Of a DNA stretch of 64,000 nt, positions 11,433 through 23,042 are shown piece after piece. The stretch is taken from positions 134,922-198,921 of the forward strand of contig KN834804.1 of the NCBI GenBank assembly GCA_000827265.1. The letters run 5' to 3'. How positions within the stretch are numbered: position 1 is the first letter of the stretch; every line of letters begins with the position of its first letter. The notes beneath the pieces are model-generated. The model ran no database searches. It had not been told where the DNA came from and worked only from the letters and a program-made list of their open reading frames with translations. The translations under genes and the position numbers were made by a program. Origin of the DNA: Collybiopsis luxurians FD-317 M1. Taxonomy: Eukaryota; Basidiomycota; Agaricomycetes; Agaricales; Omphalotaceae.

Positions 11433-13077
11433 GACCCTCTGCTCATGCCCTACCACTCGTTGGTTTTCTGTCAGCGTTTATCTATGGTGCGTTCAAATCC
11501 GTCCTTTTCGCGACTTCAACGCAACCACTAACCTCGAAACTGGGGTGCATCTCACTTCGCGTAGATCAGTCATTTCTTTCCTTCATCGATACCACCTTCA
11601 GGAACGGCATATTGTCAACCTCTCGCCCATCTAACGATCGACTGATGTGCGCCTTATGCGGCCGTTTCTTTCGCCGTGTTTGCTTTTCTGATCTTTTCAC
11701 TCGATTTCCTTTCTTGCTCTCGATATTTTTTTTGGAGGGACGACTACCAGATGCACACGCCGGTCATGCTGTAATCACGTTCACTAGATGATCGATTTGC
11801 GCATGTCGTTCCCTTCTGTTTTTTCATTCACTTTCTATGTATGCCATCTTGATCTCTTCACTCCCCATTCCCTTCATTCTCCGCTCAATTACTGTCTCGG
11901 TCTCTCTTCGCCGTGATGATCCTGCTGGAGAAACGACTGTACACCCTCATGCACATTCACGTCCGGTCACGTTGAGGCCTTACTACATAAATTTCTTCCT
12001 TTCTAGAGTCCTTTCTTTCGCGTACGATGTCAGGATATCCGCAACAAGCGAGTCGCACTCGAAACGAAGAATTTTTTACCAGTAGGTTACTTCCTAGCAG
12101 ATGGTTGAATGTCTTCTTCCAAACTGCGAGGTCTTTTTACTATTTCTTTGTGACTCTGCCAATTTTGCTACGTCTATGCCCACCCAATTGTGTTACGACT
12201 TATGTACAATTATCTTGTATACGACCTACATCCCCCCTATGTCCACATGCACTGTGCCACACCTGACGCTTGAAGTTCAACAGCATCCAACATTCAATGC
12301 TCAACATCCCTACTTATTGTATGCATTTCAGTCCGTCTCCTTCGCATCCTCGTTGTTCTGTAATGAATCACTTAACATGAAAAACTGGGGTTGCGCAGAT
12401 CATAATCTCCTCTGTCTAACAATGTAATATGTGTACACACTTGCCCACCATTCCCGACGCCCATCTAGCACCACGTCTATCCTACGTTACAATTTTGACA
12501 TGTTGAGTAGAAATGTAATAATTAATAACTATAATTAGCAAGTGGTATTATTGCAAAACAAGTTGAGGAATTTGCTTGCTCCGTATAGCAAGTGTCAGAT
12601 CCCTGATAATGCTCAAGACGGGGATGCAGACTCTTTGACGCTATTACAAAGGACTATTTCTGACCGGAGACTGGTTCGACATACCGCAAAGTTTGTTCAT
12701 GAGATTTTAGAAGCCTAGATCAAAACACCTTTGTACCGCATGCCTGGATTGATTATAGGTCTCACACAGACTCGGAGGGAAAGAAGGAGTGATATTTCTT
12801 AGATTGAATCTGGATCCGGGCATTGGAACTCTAGCACATTGGCTTTGATTTACTTTGGACTGAACTTATCGCGAGTGATACTGCTGACGCCCCTAGTGTG
12901 AATGAGCTGGCGGCGTAGCTTAAGCTGTAGGAGGAGGGAATTGGGTAGTTTGTATGTTATTTAGTATACGTGCCATGTAATTTTCCTTCCCTCCTTGCCA
13001 CTTCCAGCTCCTCCGAATGCGGAACTCCGCTGCGTAATGTCTACCTGTCTATCTGCACGGCGCCGCTGGACTGGATA
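11433..13077. other. Gene-poor stretch
   Basis: Pyrimidine-rich plus strand with several short open frames (for example from 12027) but no family I recognise and no consistent splicing. Part of it could be untranslated or decayed sequence of the preceding candidate gene. 12430-13077 holds nothing I can name. Confidence 0.35.
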
Positions 13078-14262
13078 TATTTTGCCACCCTTGGAACAGC
13101 TGACCAGCGAAAAATAAGTATGAACATTGTATGTAACTCGTTAGGCTTTTCCGATTCGACCTGACCTGACTTGACCTATCCTGATCCAGTCCACGTCCGT
13201 GTCTGTGTCACTACTTATCAGCGCATAATCTTAGCTTGATCATCCAGCCTTTACCCATTTGACCCATTTCACTTTTACCGTGAAAACCTTCAGCTTCACA
13301 GTCATCTCATCTCCTACAGTGCTATTTCTTCCCCTTCCATCCGCCCCCTCGTCCCCCACCCCAATCTTGTCATACCTAATCTCATGCCTAGGTATCGGCA
13401 CCAAGAACCGTCCCAGCAGCATAGAATTAAGTAACCGGAGGGGACTATAGTGCGACACCAGATGAGTCCAAAGCCGTAATCCAAGCGTCCGAGGAGTGTC
13501 CGAGGAGAAGAAGGAAGGAAGAGTAAAAGAAAGAGTCGTATCGAGCTAATTTCAAGATTCAAGTTACAGTATATCTGGACGAAGCATGCATAAAGTACGA
13601 GTGGTGATATGATAAAGAGTGCCAGGGTAAAAGGTGAACTTTCCAAGTCAGTGAGTCGAGTGAGTCAAGTCAAGTCATCGACGGATGTCCACAAACCCCA
13701 AAATGTGTAAGGCAGGTGAAGGTGAAGGGGAGATGGGGGAGGCTGCCAAGTCCGTACCGTACCGCATCGTACGTACGTAAGTACTTCTGACTAGAAGATA
13801 GGAAAAAAAAATCACTGCTCACTGTATGAAAGAAAATCCGACCGGGGGTAACGGGCTGGTTCTACTAGACATGCCCACACACACCCGCACGCCGCCGAGA
13901 GAGCGAAACGGTAAACCCTCAGTACTCATTCCGAAACCACCTAAAACCTCAAAAACCCAAAACCCCAAATCTGAAATCTCACCTTGACGATAGGGACTCG
14001 GATCATCTGGGCTTACCGCTGTGCTGTACTTAGCTGTAATCTACCCCTCCCCTCGAGTCTACGCTGACCCCTCCCACTCCCATACTTACTCCCACTCCCA
14101 TGCTCCCACTCCCTCCCGTGCACCTCCACAAAATCAAAATACACCCCCAGGCAACGTCCACGCATCCTTTATCCTCAACACGAACACCAACACAAACAAC
14201 TGAAAATGATTCATAGACGCCAATAACATCTCCAAACTTACTCGCTTGTATGAGGATCGTCA
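13078..14262 (-). pseudogene. Decayed tandem copy of the 3' third of GPI1
   Basis: This segment repeats, in the same order and orientation, the sequence at 14338-15735. Shared blocks include the downstream CTTGGAACAGC...GACCAG and GTATGTAACTCGTTAGGCTTTTCC segments, the terminal exon (SHYSPLRLL...GRFLVPIPRHEIRYDKIG, about 13350-13470), the intron stretch GAAAGAAAATCCGACCG, and a remnant of the TILIQAS...RVEDKG exon near 14110-14260. The coding part of the last block is shortened and frame-broken, and the acceptor before the terminal exon (GGGTAG in the active gene) reads GGATTA here. It cannot encode a GPI1 product on its own. The two copies are separated by about 75 bp. Confidence 0.85.
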
Positions 14263-14544
14263 ATAGGCAAAACTCACGCTGAGAGTTGGTAGTGCGTAGA
14301 CCGTGTCAAATATGTGGTGTGTGGGATATACACACTTCGCCGCCCTTGGAACAGCCGACCAGTTGGAAAAAGAAATCTATACCGTACAGTTACATTGTAT
14401 GTAACTCGTTAGGCTTTTCCGACTCGACCTGACCTGACCTGACCTGACCTGGCCTATCCTATTTAATCCGATCCAATCCATGTCCGTGTCTGTGTCACTA
14501 CTTATCAGCGCACAACCTTAGCTCAATCATCTATCTCTTACCTC

Positions 14545-17500
14545 CTACAATCTACCCTTTTCCCTCCCCCCTTCTCCCTCCCTCATCCCCCCTCCCCCAT
14601 TTTTCTCCTCCCCTACCCCGATCCCAATTTTATCATACCTAATCTCATGCCTAGGTATCGGCACCAAGAACCGTCCCCACAAAACAGACTTGAGCAGCCG
14701 GAGGGGATTATAATGCGACGCTAGACGGGTCCATAGCCGTGCTACCCAAATGCAAATCCGAGTGTACGATATGTCCGAGGAGAAGGAGAAGGAGTCCGAG
14801 AAAGAAGAAGTAAGAACAAAAACAACAGAAAGAAAAAAAGAATCGAGGTTAGTTTTAAGATTAAAGTTACAGTATACCCAGACCAAGGAAGCATGTACCG
14901 TATACTCAAAGTACGAAACGGTGATATGATAAAGAGTGCGGGGATAAAAGGTAGACTTGACTCCCCGGCGAATGGGAGCCAGCGGGTGGGAGAGGCAGCC
15001 TAACGTTCGCGAACCCCAACATGTGTAAGGGGAGGGAGAGACAATGGGAAGTCCATCCCGCACCGCACGTACGTACGTACTGATAGAAAGGAGGAAAAAA
15101 AAAACGACCACTCACTATATTGAAAGAAAATCCGACCGAGGGTAACAGGCTGGTTCTAAACATGTCCATATACACACCCCACAAAAAAGAGCGAAAACGC
15201 AAAACGGTAAACCATCAGTACTCGTCCCGAAAAAAAAAAACCACCCCAAAACTCAAACACCCAAAACGCCAAAATCTGAAACCTCACCTTGACGATAGGC
15301 ACGAGCTTTGAACTCGGAGGTAGACCCAATTCGACCGCTGTATTGTAACCCACACCCCCTTTCGAGTCTACCCCTTCCGCTACCACCGTCCCTCCCGCCA
15401 CCTCCTCACCCTGCTGGCCCCTCCCCCTCCCCCTCCGCTTAAAAGTCGCGACCCCGACCCCGACGTGGGTGCGATTCGACGAGGACGACGATGATGACAA
15501 GGATTCTTCACTAGTAGCAACTCGGGTGTCCCCTTCCGCTACCACCTCCATATCTCCCTGTGATCCCCTCCCTCCCCCCCTCCCACTCACCTCCACCCCC
15601 ACAAAATCAAAATACACCCCCGCAGGCAACCTCCACGCATCCTTCACCCTCAACACCAACACGAACAACGGAAAATGATTCATAAATGCCAATAACATCT
15701 CTAAACTCGCTTGGATGAGGATCGTCGATAGGCGGAGCTGCGGGGGTTTGGTGAGAAAGAGAAGAGGGAGGGATGAAGTGAGGGAGAAGGAAGGGAAAAG
15801 GGAGGGATAAGACGGAGGGGGGGTGGGATGGTGTAAAGGAGAAGGAAGGGAAGGAAAGGAAGGAAGGAGGTTAAAGAACAACGGAGGACACTCACCAAAG
15901 CAAAAAGCGCATAATACGCCAACACGGTAGGGAACAAAAACGCCAAGAGGGTGAACAAGATCGTCCCGAACAAGAGTTGATCGATATCGTATTCCCATGA
16001 GTCGGTACGGTTGCGGAGGACGTTGATGCGTTTGCCTGGGGTGGGTATGAGAAGGGAGGATGAATGAGGATGGGGATGAGAAGGAGGGAGAAGGGGATGA
16101 AAAGAAGCAGGATGGGTATAAGAAGGTAAAGGAGAACAAAAATCAACACATACCCCGAAACAACCTCCACAAACTCCCCATCCCCCAGAGCACCCTCTCA
16201 TACACGAACCCAGTAATGGCATAACAAACATAGATATGAAGCGTGAAAACGACGAACATGTCGTAGAGCAGCGCGATGGACATGGTCATTCCGCCTAGAC
16301 CGCCTGGATTGCGAATGCGTATTCAGTCTGAATCAGGAGTGATATATATATATGTATACGCACCGATGAGCGCACCGTAGGAAGAGATGAACCCAAAGAT
16401 GTAAATGGTATTTGAGAGATGAGGGAAGACGAAGTGCCGAAGGACACCTAGGGAGTGCGTGTGCGTGTGCATGTGCGTCGGTGTGTGAGTGTGTGTAAAC
16501 AAGACATCAAGCACCCCCAGGATGGATGTATGAAGCCCACCCACCTTCCCAAACGTCAACCAAATCCACAAACGTCCCCGAATAAAACCGACTGAGCTCC
16601 GTATTGAGTTTCAACCCCGCCGGCCACGAATCAAGCCACCGTAGGGCAGTTTGTGGTAGGGATATCAGGGTTTCCTGGAGGGAGGAACATACGCAATCCA
16701 GATCCATTTTGCGCATCAGGGTGGGAACCAGTTAATTAACCTGTATACATATACGTACCTCCACCACACCCCTCGCTAACCTCGCCAACACGATATGATT
16801 CTCACATAAAAAGTTGCCAAATGCATACCCGATAGTTATGTCGTTGAGGATGAGCCAGACGGTGTTGAAAAAGCTGTTTAGTCCAGTGTGGGGAACCAAA
16901 TCAGAAACGAATAAGAGGCCGGAGGTGTGATACGCGACGGACACGACCACGTACCTGGTATATTTTATCGAATACACCTCAACGCGACCGACATTGTTTT
17001 TTCCACTTGTGCCGGATCGAGCTCGTAGGTCGGCCATTTGACGTGCGAGGACGGATACCTGTTCGGTGCGGACGTCCATTTGTTGGACTATACAGGAAAG
17101 ATGAGAATTCGATGTATGGAAGCGTAGGATGCTCACCGCTCAATGAGACGTCCTTCAAAGAGAGTGCCGACATGATTATCGGGGTGTTGCAGATAGTTTG
17201 GATGGGACGAGAAAAGATTAAGAGGAACACGGAGAAAGTGTTGATTAGGAGATCGGATATGCGTGTTATGCTTGTGTGGAGGGGACGACCACTGCTAGGG
17301 AAGGAGGATTGGTGTACAGCGGCGCTGATCACGCCTGCTATGTTGAGCTTTGGGGAGTAAATTAAGAAAGGTGTAAGGGACAATGAGTGAGTGATAAGCG
17401 CACTTGGTCTACGACTTTTTGGGTTATCCCATTACTGTCTTTCGACGGTTGTTTCGTGTGGTTTGACGCGTCCACGTCAAGACGTAGCGCGTCCAGAGAG

Positions 17501-17967
17501 TAGAATCTTAACGAATTAGCTTGGTGTCGGTGGTAAAACACGATATCGTATTCGTTTTCTCTATTCGGATTCAGAAAAAGTCTGAGCTTAACCAAAAACA
17601 CGTACCCAAACCCATCCAAATCCAAATCCAACACCGGTTCCCTCAACCCCCCGACTCTGCCGGTTTCACCAAAGGTACATTTCCCCAAAAGTCTCAACGT
17701 CCCGAGTCCGGCTAGGTCGTATACGGTGTGTCCGTATTGATTTCTGTTTTGGATCTGTTCGAGATGTTTGGATAGGGATAGTCGAGAAGATTCGAATTCG
17801 GATTCGGTGAAGGGTATGGCTGTCACTCCTGCTACGGTTATGCTACCTCCTCCTCCAGCAGTCGAAAAGTGATTAATGTTGTTGTTGGTATTGGCCCATC
17901 CGAAAATGAATCCAGAGTCCTTGCATTCCAAGGGCCAGAAGATGGAAGAGCGAAGACTAGTAGGCAT
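14545..17967 (-). CDS. GPI1: GPI1/PIG-Q, subunit of GPI-GlcNAc transferase
   Basis: Component of the ER complex that transfers GlcNAc to phosphatidylinositol, the first step of GPI-anchor synthesis. Exons run from the ATG at 17967; in order: SSIFWPLECKDSGFIFGW, the long soluble N-terminal exon, ISDLLINTFSVFLL, VQQMDVRTEQ, YTSFFNTVWLILND (intron 16874-16954), LDSWPAGLKLNTELSRFY, LSNTIYIFGFISSYGALIGGLGGMT, RTDSWEYDIDQLLFGTILFTLLAFLFPTVLAYY (written here in its recognisable parts: WEYDIDQLL and AFLFPTVLAYY), RVKDAWRLPAGVYF, and a terminal exon LASHYNPLRLL...PIPRHEIRYDKIG. Several hydrophobic helices fit the polytopic family. A serine run and a basic glycine-rich insert follow RVKDAWRLP. The last intron (about 545 bp, 14748-15294) is unusually long and my phase does not close there, so a further small exon may be missed. 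Confidence 0.88.
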
Positions 17968-18045
17968 TTAGTTTTAGAAATTCATTGGGTTTGAGGCCAA
18001 AGTGAAGTTGACACTGGTGCAACGAGTGAAAAGATAGAAATCACG

Positions 18046-19404
18046 GATTGTTATGCTGACGGACTTTGATTTCGTCATCACCTCATTTGCGCGCTTCGAG
18101 CTGCGGAAAAGAAAAATTCCCGGATACCAACCCCCTTCCGGGCCGCCATTTGAGCGCTTCGCTGGAAATATCAATACTGAGCTCAAAAGTAAGAATTCTC
18201 TTTAGAGTAATAAGCAAACACCCTGATTGTAGGCGAGTTGTAATCTATTTGTTGATTCAGTTTTTTTGTAATCCCTGCAGCGGGTTCGCAATTGAGAGTT
18301 GGGCAAAACGTGCTTGAGATGGTTCATATTGTTTCTCAGTTCCTGTAGAGTTTTTCAAAAAAAAAATTTAACATAGGCTAGGCTGAAATTTATGTGTATA
18401 CAGTGAGAGTCTGGAGCAAGAACGATGATATACTGAAAGCTCAAAATTCTCATGCTAGGGGGCCTGATTTGCGGAGTTGGTGTCCATGTGTGTGGCGGAT
18501 ATCGGAAAAGTTTCTGGTTAGTCTCTTAAATTCCTTTCCCGCACTACTCTTGCCAGCTTCCGAGCCAAATAGTACTGCATATCACAGCACTAAGCGCATA
18601 CCTTACTATACTTAGAGCACAGCCTACGTCGAAGGAAGATTGGCAATATGGGGAGTTTAATTTGGAACGTAGATCATTTACTGTACCAAGAGGGTAAAGC
18701 CGAAGACTTACTATATCAGACTCGGAGTCTAGTCTGTACTAAGTGCGTAGAGCTCTCTCATGAATACTAACTAAATTTGAATAAATTGCAGAAATCAGTT
18801 TCTTCGATTGTTTAAGTAACTAAATACAGAAATTATCAATTCAAAATGGCCTTCTTGGATCACTCGGCACTCCATTTCATTCCAGATCCCACCAGTTGTT
18901 CGGAAGCGAATTGTTACTTGCGCATTGACTCTTACTAAAGGATGTTCTTGCTCATTCAAGCTACATCCTTCTGCATACAACCTGTTCTCCTTCCTCGTGC
19001 TTTCAAGTAGACATGTGCTCATCTATCACTAATGACTCCATTGACTTGTGTGAGGTATAGCATAACGAACTTCAAGTTGCACCGCCGTCAGACGAAAATC
19101 GCGAAGGGCCTGCACTTCATCTCCTTAAAGTTGTAATTGTGGCTGAATACATAACTCAAGATACTTTGGCCGGTTTGGGCGCAGCAGCAGTACGGGAGTG
19201 TATGGAGAATATTACCACGCAGCAGAAGCTTGAAGCTAAGCAAGTCTGAAAGTAGTGAGGATCAGTCAGTAGTACACTGATTTCTATTCTTAGTATCTGT
19301 TCCATTCCCATCTTTTGATCCCACCGAGTCGTACGTTTATGCTTCTCGGATAGATTGCACAAGTATGGGAGAAGGGGATGTGTGTTCCGAATAGCAATGA
19401 CGAT
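18046..19404. repeat. Upstream part of duplicated block, copy 1
   Basis: Non-coding sequence matching 28830-30150, for example TTTCGTCATCACCTCATTTGCGC, GAGCCAAATAGTACTGCATATCA and GGAACGTAGATCATTTACTG. It is the 5' flank of a protease copy and includes its promoter region. Copy 2 differs by a 296-bp insertion and several indels. Confidence 0.75.
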
Positions 19405-19413
19405 CTTTAAAAG
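19405..19413 (+). promoter_or_regulatory. Core promoter motif of protease copy 1
   Basis: CTTTAAAAG followed by CAAAGC, 91 bp before the ATG, in the same place as in the other copies. It acts as a TATA box by position. Confidence 0.6.
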
Positions 19414-19495
19414 CAAAGCTATGGAGCTCACTATACCTTAGGGCTCACATTCTAGCTTCAGCTCTTCTGCTTTCCACGCATCTTTTGTTTGCAAG

Positions 19496-21213
19496 ATGTT
19501 CCCTGTCATCTCCCTGCTGACTTTCGTTACCCTTGCTTTGGGTGTGGCAACCAGTCCCGTCGTTGTTGTCGACCGTTCCCCAATTCTTTCTCTGCCCCTC
19601 AAGAGGGTCAACAACTTCACCAGTGGTCATGACATTCTTGCTCATGACCTTGCTAGAGTTTAACGCTTCAGAGACCGGGTCAAGGCTCGTGCGACTGGTC
19701 AACCCGTCAAGAGGCAGTCTTCAGAACCCGTCACCAACCAGGTCGTGTCTTATACCGCTGTTGTTGGTGTCGGCGCCCCGAGTGCGGAGTGTGAGTCGTC
19801 TCCATATCACCAGCAGTTTATCACTGATTATATGCTGAACCTAACGAAGATGATCTGATTGTTGACACGGGCTCGTCTAATACATGGGTACGAGGTTGCA
19901 GCCCGTTTATTTTTCGTTCTCACGTCTCAATTTGAGAATTCATCAGGTGGGAGCTGGTAAGGCCTACGTTCGAACATCAACATCTATCAATACAGGAAAT
20001 CGGGTTTCTGTTTCCTATGGTTCCGGAGATTTCTCTGGTAAGCGTTCAATATCAGACACCTGGCTCTTCCTCACCGTTGGTTTCTCAGGGACCGAGTTTT
20101 TTGACACAGTCAACCTTCTCTCCGGCATCAATGGCCAAAGTATCGGCGTTGCATCTGAGTCCGAGGGTTTCGAGGGTGTAGACGGCATATTGGGGTATCT
20201 AGGCCTTCCCGTTAGGATCTCTGCCAACCTGTTCCACTGACGCGCAACTTGAAGTATTGGCCCTGTGGACTTGACAGAGGGTACCGTCGAAAACACCACT
20301 ACCGTCCCTACTGTGACAGACAATCTCTTCGCGCAGGGTACCATCCCTCAGAACCTTGTTGCAGTCTCTTTCAGGCCTACAACCATTTCTAGTGACACTA
20401 ATGGTGAACTCACCTTCGGTATGCTCTTTAAATCTTGCGGTGCGTTGTTTCCTTAGTCAATACACGCAGGTGGGACGGATTCTTCAAAATTCACCGGGGA
20501 AATCACCTTTGTGTACGTTTCTTGTCTGTATTTAGAGTAGCAGGATGATTCTCACTTTGTGCAGGCCAAGAGTTGGTGATCACTGGGGTATATCCCAAAC
20601 TGTTACCTACGGTTCGACGAGCATTCTTGACAACACGGACGGCATTGTCGATACGGGCACAACTTTGATCTTGTTCGAGGAAACCGCGTTCGAATCATAC
20701 GTGACAGCAACTGGAGTATGCTTGGATTTTTTGATGCAAACCTCATTTGCCTACTAACTTGATTCTGATCAGGGCGTCATGGACGAAAATACTGGGCTCT
20801 TAAGAGTCACCACAGCCCAGTTCAGTGCTCTTCAGAACCTGAACTTCAACATTGGCAGTGTAAGACTCTAGTTTCCTCTGAGTCTATGCGTTGATTAAAA
20901 CGATGATCGCACAGACAACATTCTCCTTGACTCCAAATGCCCAAATTTTCCCTCGCTCCTTGAACCGTTTCATTGGTGGCAGCGCTGACAATATCTATCT
21001 CATCGTTGCTAACCTTGGTGAGATTTCTAACGAATAATTCACATAGAAAGGACCGGAAACTGACTGAAAACTGTTCTAGGCCCTTCGGGAGGGGAGCCTT
21101 TCAACTTTGTTAACGGCTATGCTTTCCTTGAGCGTTTCTATTCCGTTTACGACACAGGCAACAATCGAGTCGGAATCGCAACAACTCCTTTCACGAACGC
21201 GACTACTAACTGA
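19496..21213 (+). pseudogene. Aspartic protease (A1, polyporopepsin-like), copy 1, nonsense codon in propeptide
   Basis: Ten-exon copy of the local family. Signal peptide, RSPILSLPLKRV and KRQ processing site are recognisable. Codon 56 is TAA (19661-19663) where the copy at 51111 has CAA, a single C-to-T change within exon 1. All downstream exons are open and spliceable: LIVDTGSSNTW with the first catalytic Asp, SVSYGSGDFSG, GVDGILG, GPVDLTEGTV, GIVDTGTTLILF with the second catalytic Asp, and the end ATTPFTNATTN. The acceptor before SIGPV is AAG rather than the CAG of sister copies. With only one lesion, inactivation looks recent, unless the codon is read through or spliced around. Flanked downstream by sequence shared with copy 2. 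Confidence 0.88.
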
Positions 21214-21793
21214 GGGATCTAAAGTGAAAATAATGTAGTATAGGACGTCGGGCTTCATTCACAAGTACGGGTATGCCTGTATAACTTCATAAATGATTTC
21301 GAATGCAAAGTCTTCAAACAGCGACCTCTTTACACCGCTATCCAGAACTAAACGAATTGATGAATAGGTGCGGTGACAATGATTTTGTTAGTACACCCAT
21401 TCAGGCATCAGGGGGAAAAGTTGATTTGTAGGAAGCTAGATCGACAACATACTATCTAGCATACATGCCTTGCCGAAATATTAAGGCACTTGGTTGAGAT
21501 ACGAAGAAGGGTTGGCGTCATGAATTGGTGGATGTGGATATCCATGAAGGACATGTCTTCAAGTATACACTAAGATATGGGGACCAGGGCTATACTTAAC
21601 GTCGATGAATCAGACTGTAAGTCCTTCTCGTTCTCCCACGCCACTTTCGCGTTGCAAAGGTCATATCGCACTAATACCGCATTGACTAATCACTAACTGT
21701 ATTACGGTCTTTACAGATGCTATGAGTCCGACTCTTCTTCTACAAACTTAATGTCCGACAAGATAGAAAGTAGAAAAAAAAAATAAATCACTA
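21214..21793. repeat. 3' flank of duplicated block, copy 1
   Basis: Matches 31972-32540 closely (TACGGGTATGCCTGTATAAC, CAGCGACCTCTTTACACCGC, GCTATGAGTCCGACTCTTC). No coding potential. It ends at the TA dinucleotide (21792-21793) where the transposon-like insertion begins. Confidence 0.8.
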
Positions 21794-23040
21794 CTATCGG
21801 TTCCCCACAAGTCGGCCACCCCTGGGTACTCGGTCATACCATACCTATTGGATCCTACACACTTGGATATGTAGTAGGAGTATTCTAATATGAAAGAGGA
21901 GCTCCGAGTGAAGCTCTAAACCAGTGTTTGGCGCTAAATGAAAGTGGGTGGGAGTGATGGCTGATCGCATACTCTTTCGGGATGGCCGAAAAACGTGATT
22001 TCCTAAGCGAGCTTGCCAGATGTTTACCGTCTATCACTGTTCTCTCTCGAATTTCTGCGACAAAAAGGCTTTCATACATTTCTTGTACCCCTTCAGTCTG
22101 CCCAATGGTATCTTATGAAGCCCCAGTCCCCCACATTCGAATCCTACTGTCAAAATTTTATGTGCTGAATCGACAAGTATTTCCATCAATTGCTCACAAA
22201 GTCTCGACGAATAGCTCAATGGCTAGAAAGCTAAACATGATAAAACTCAGGGAGCATTTTCTAATACAGGACATTATATGATTTAGCTCTCTTTGAGATT
22301 TTTGACAATTTTTTTGCTGCCGCAATACTGCTTGGAAGAGGGACGAATTTGGGATGGTGCAAGATGGGCAGGAGCTGCAGTCTGGGTTTAATCATTGCAA
22401 GGCATTCAGGTATGTTGTCTATGCCTTTCTCTTTGCGAGAACATCTTTTCTGAATGCCGCTTCATGTTTTCAGAGCCAGAGCTTGTCATTTTTTCGCAAC
22501 ATGGCTTCTGTGGATCCTGTAGATATGCTACACATTCCTACACCTTCCACACCTTCCTCACGACCATCTGATGTTATTTTATGCTCACTAGTCTCTAGCA
22601 TTTTCTTTTGGAATGGCAGAAGATGGAAAATTCATTGGCGTTTTGTTGAGAGGTGGCCAACTATTATTCCCACTTTCATGTTATGATTAACGCATTTAAC
22701 TGCAATATAATCTGCTCTTCATATGTCAAAGATTGAATATCCCACAATCAAAGAGGTGTAGGGTTAGGAAGTGCTCGCCGTCGCTCTGAACGATGAGCAG
22801 AGGTGTAAAAATTTGCTGATTCCCACGCTGGCCGGGATCCCGGTGATCTGCAATTCTGGCCCCCCTTCCGTAAAATATTCATTCAACGAATAGATCGCAT
22901 TCAACAAAGACCAGAGTGCGCTCAAAATTTGCGTAACACCCTAGTCCACATCTAAGACACCTTACTTGACCACTTAGGCCCATTTTTATCGAGCATGGGA
23001 TCAAAAACCCTTAGGTGGCCGAGTAAGCAGTCGCCGATAG
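21794..23040. mobile_element. Non-autonomous DNA transposon-like insertion with TA target duplication
   Basis: A 1247-bp segment absent from the paralogous site in copy 2. Left end starts CTATCGG and contains TCGGCCACC 19 bp in; the right end read on the minus strand also starts CTATCGG and contains TCGGCCACC at nearly the same spacing, giving imperfect terminal inverted repeats of about 30 bp. It is flanked by TA on both sides (21792-21793 and 23041-23042). The copy 2 sequence at about 32540 reads straight across with one TA. TA duplication points to the Tc1/mariner/pogo type. No transposase is visible; internal open frames are short and unrecognised. Confidence 0.85.
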
Positions 23041-23042
23041 TA

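Noticed and set aside
14416..14450. CCTGA pentamer run as a possible telomere-like or regulatory repeat
   Set aside because: Only about five to six units, imperfect, and within the duplicated 3' flank of GPI1; an ordinary microsatellite.
15062..15081. CGTACGTACGTAC palindrome as a binding site
   Set aside because: A short tetranucleotide run in an intron, also partly present in the decayed copy; no other evidence of function.
15156..16139. Long minus-strand open frame of 327 codons
   Set aside because: It runs through GPI1 exons and introns in one frame; only the part from TILIQAS to LVPIVK is exon, and donor and acceptor sites inside it are clear.
18394..19431. Short open frames in the 5' flanks of protease copies 1 and 2
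   Set aside because: The frames are not conserved between the two copies although the DNA is; the region is promoter and flank.
21885..22686. Short open frames within the transposon-like insertion as a transposase
   Set aside because: None exceeds 110 codons and none shows DDE/D motifs or an HTH; the element is better seen as non-autonomous.
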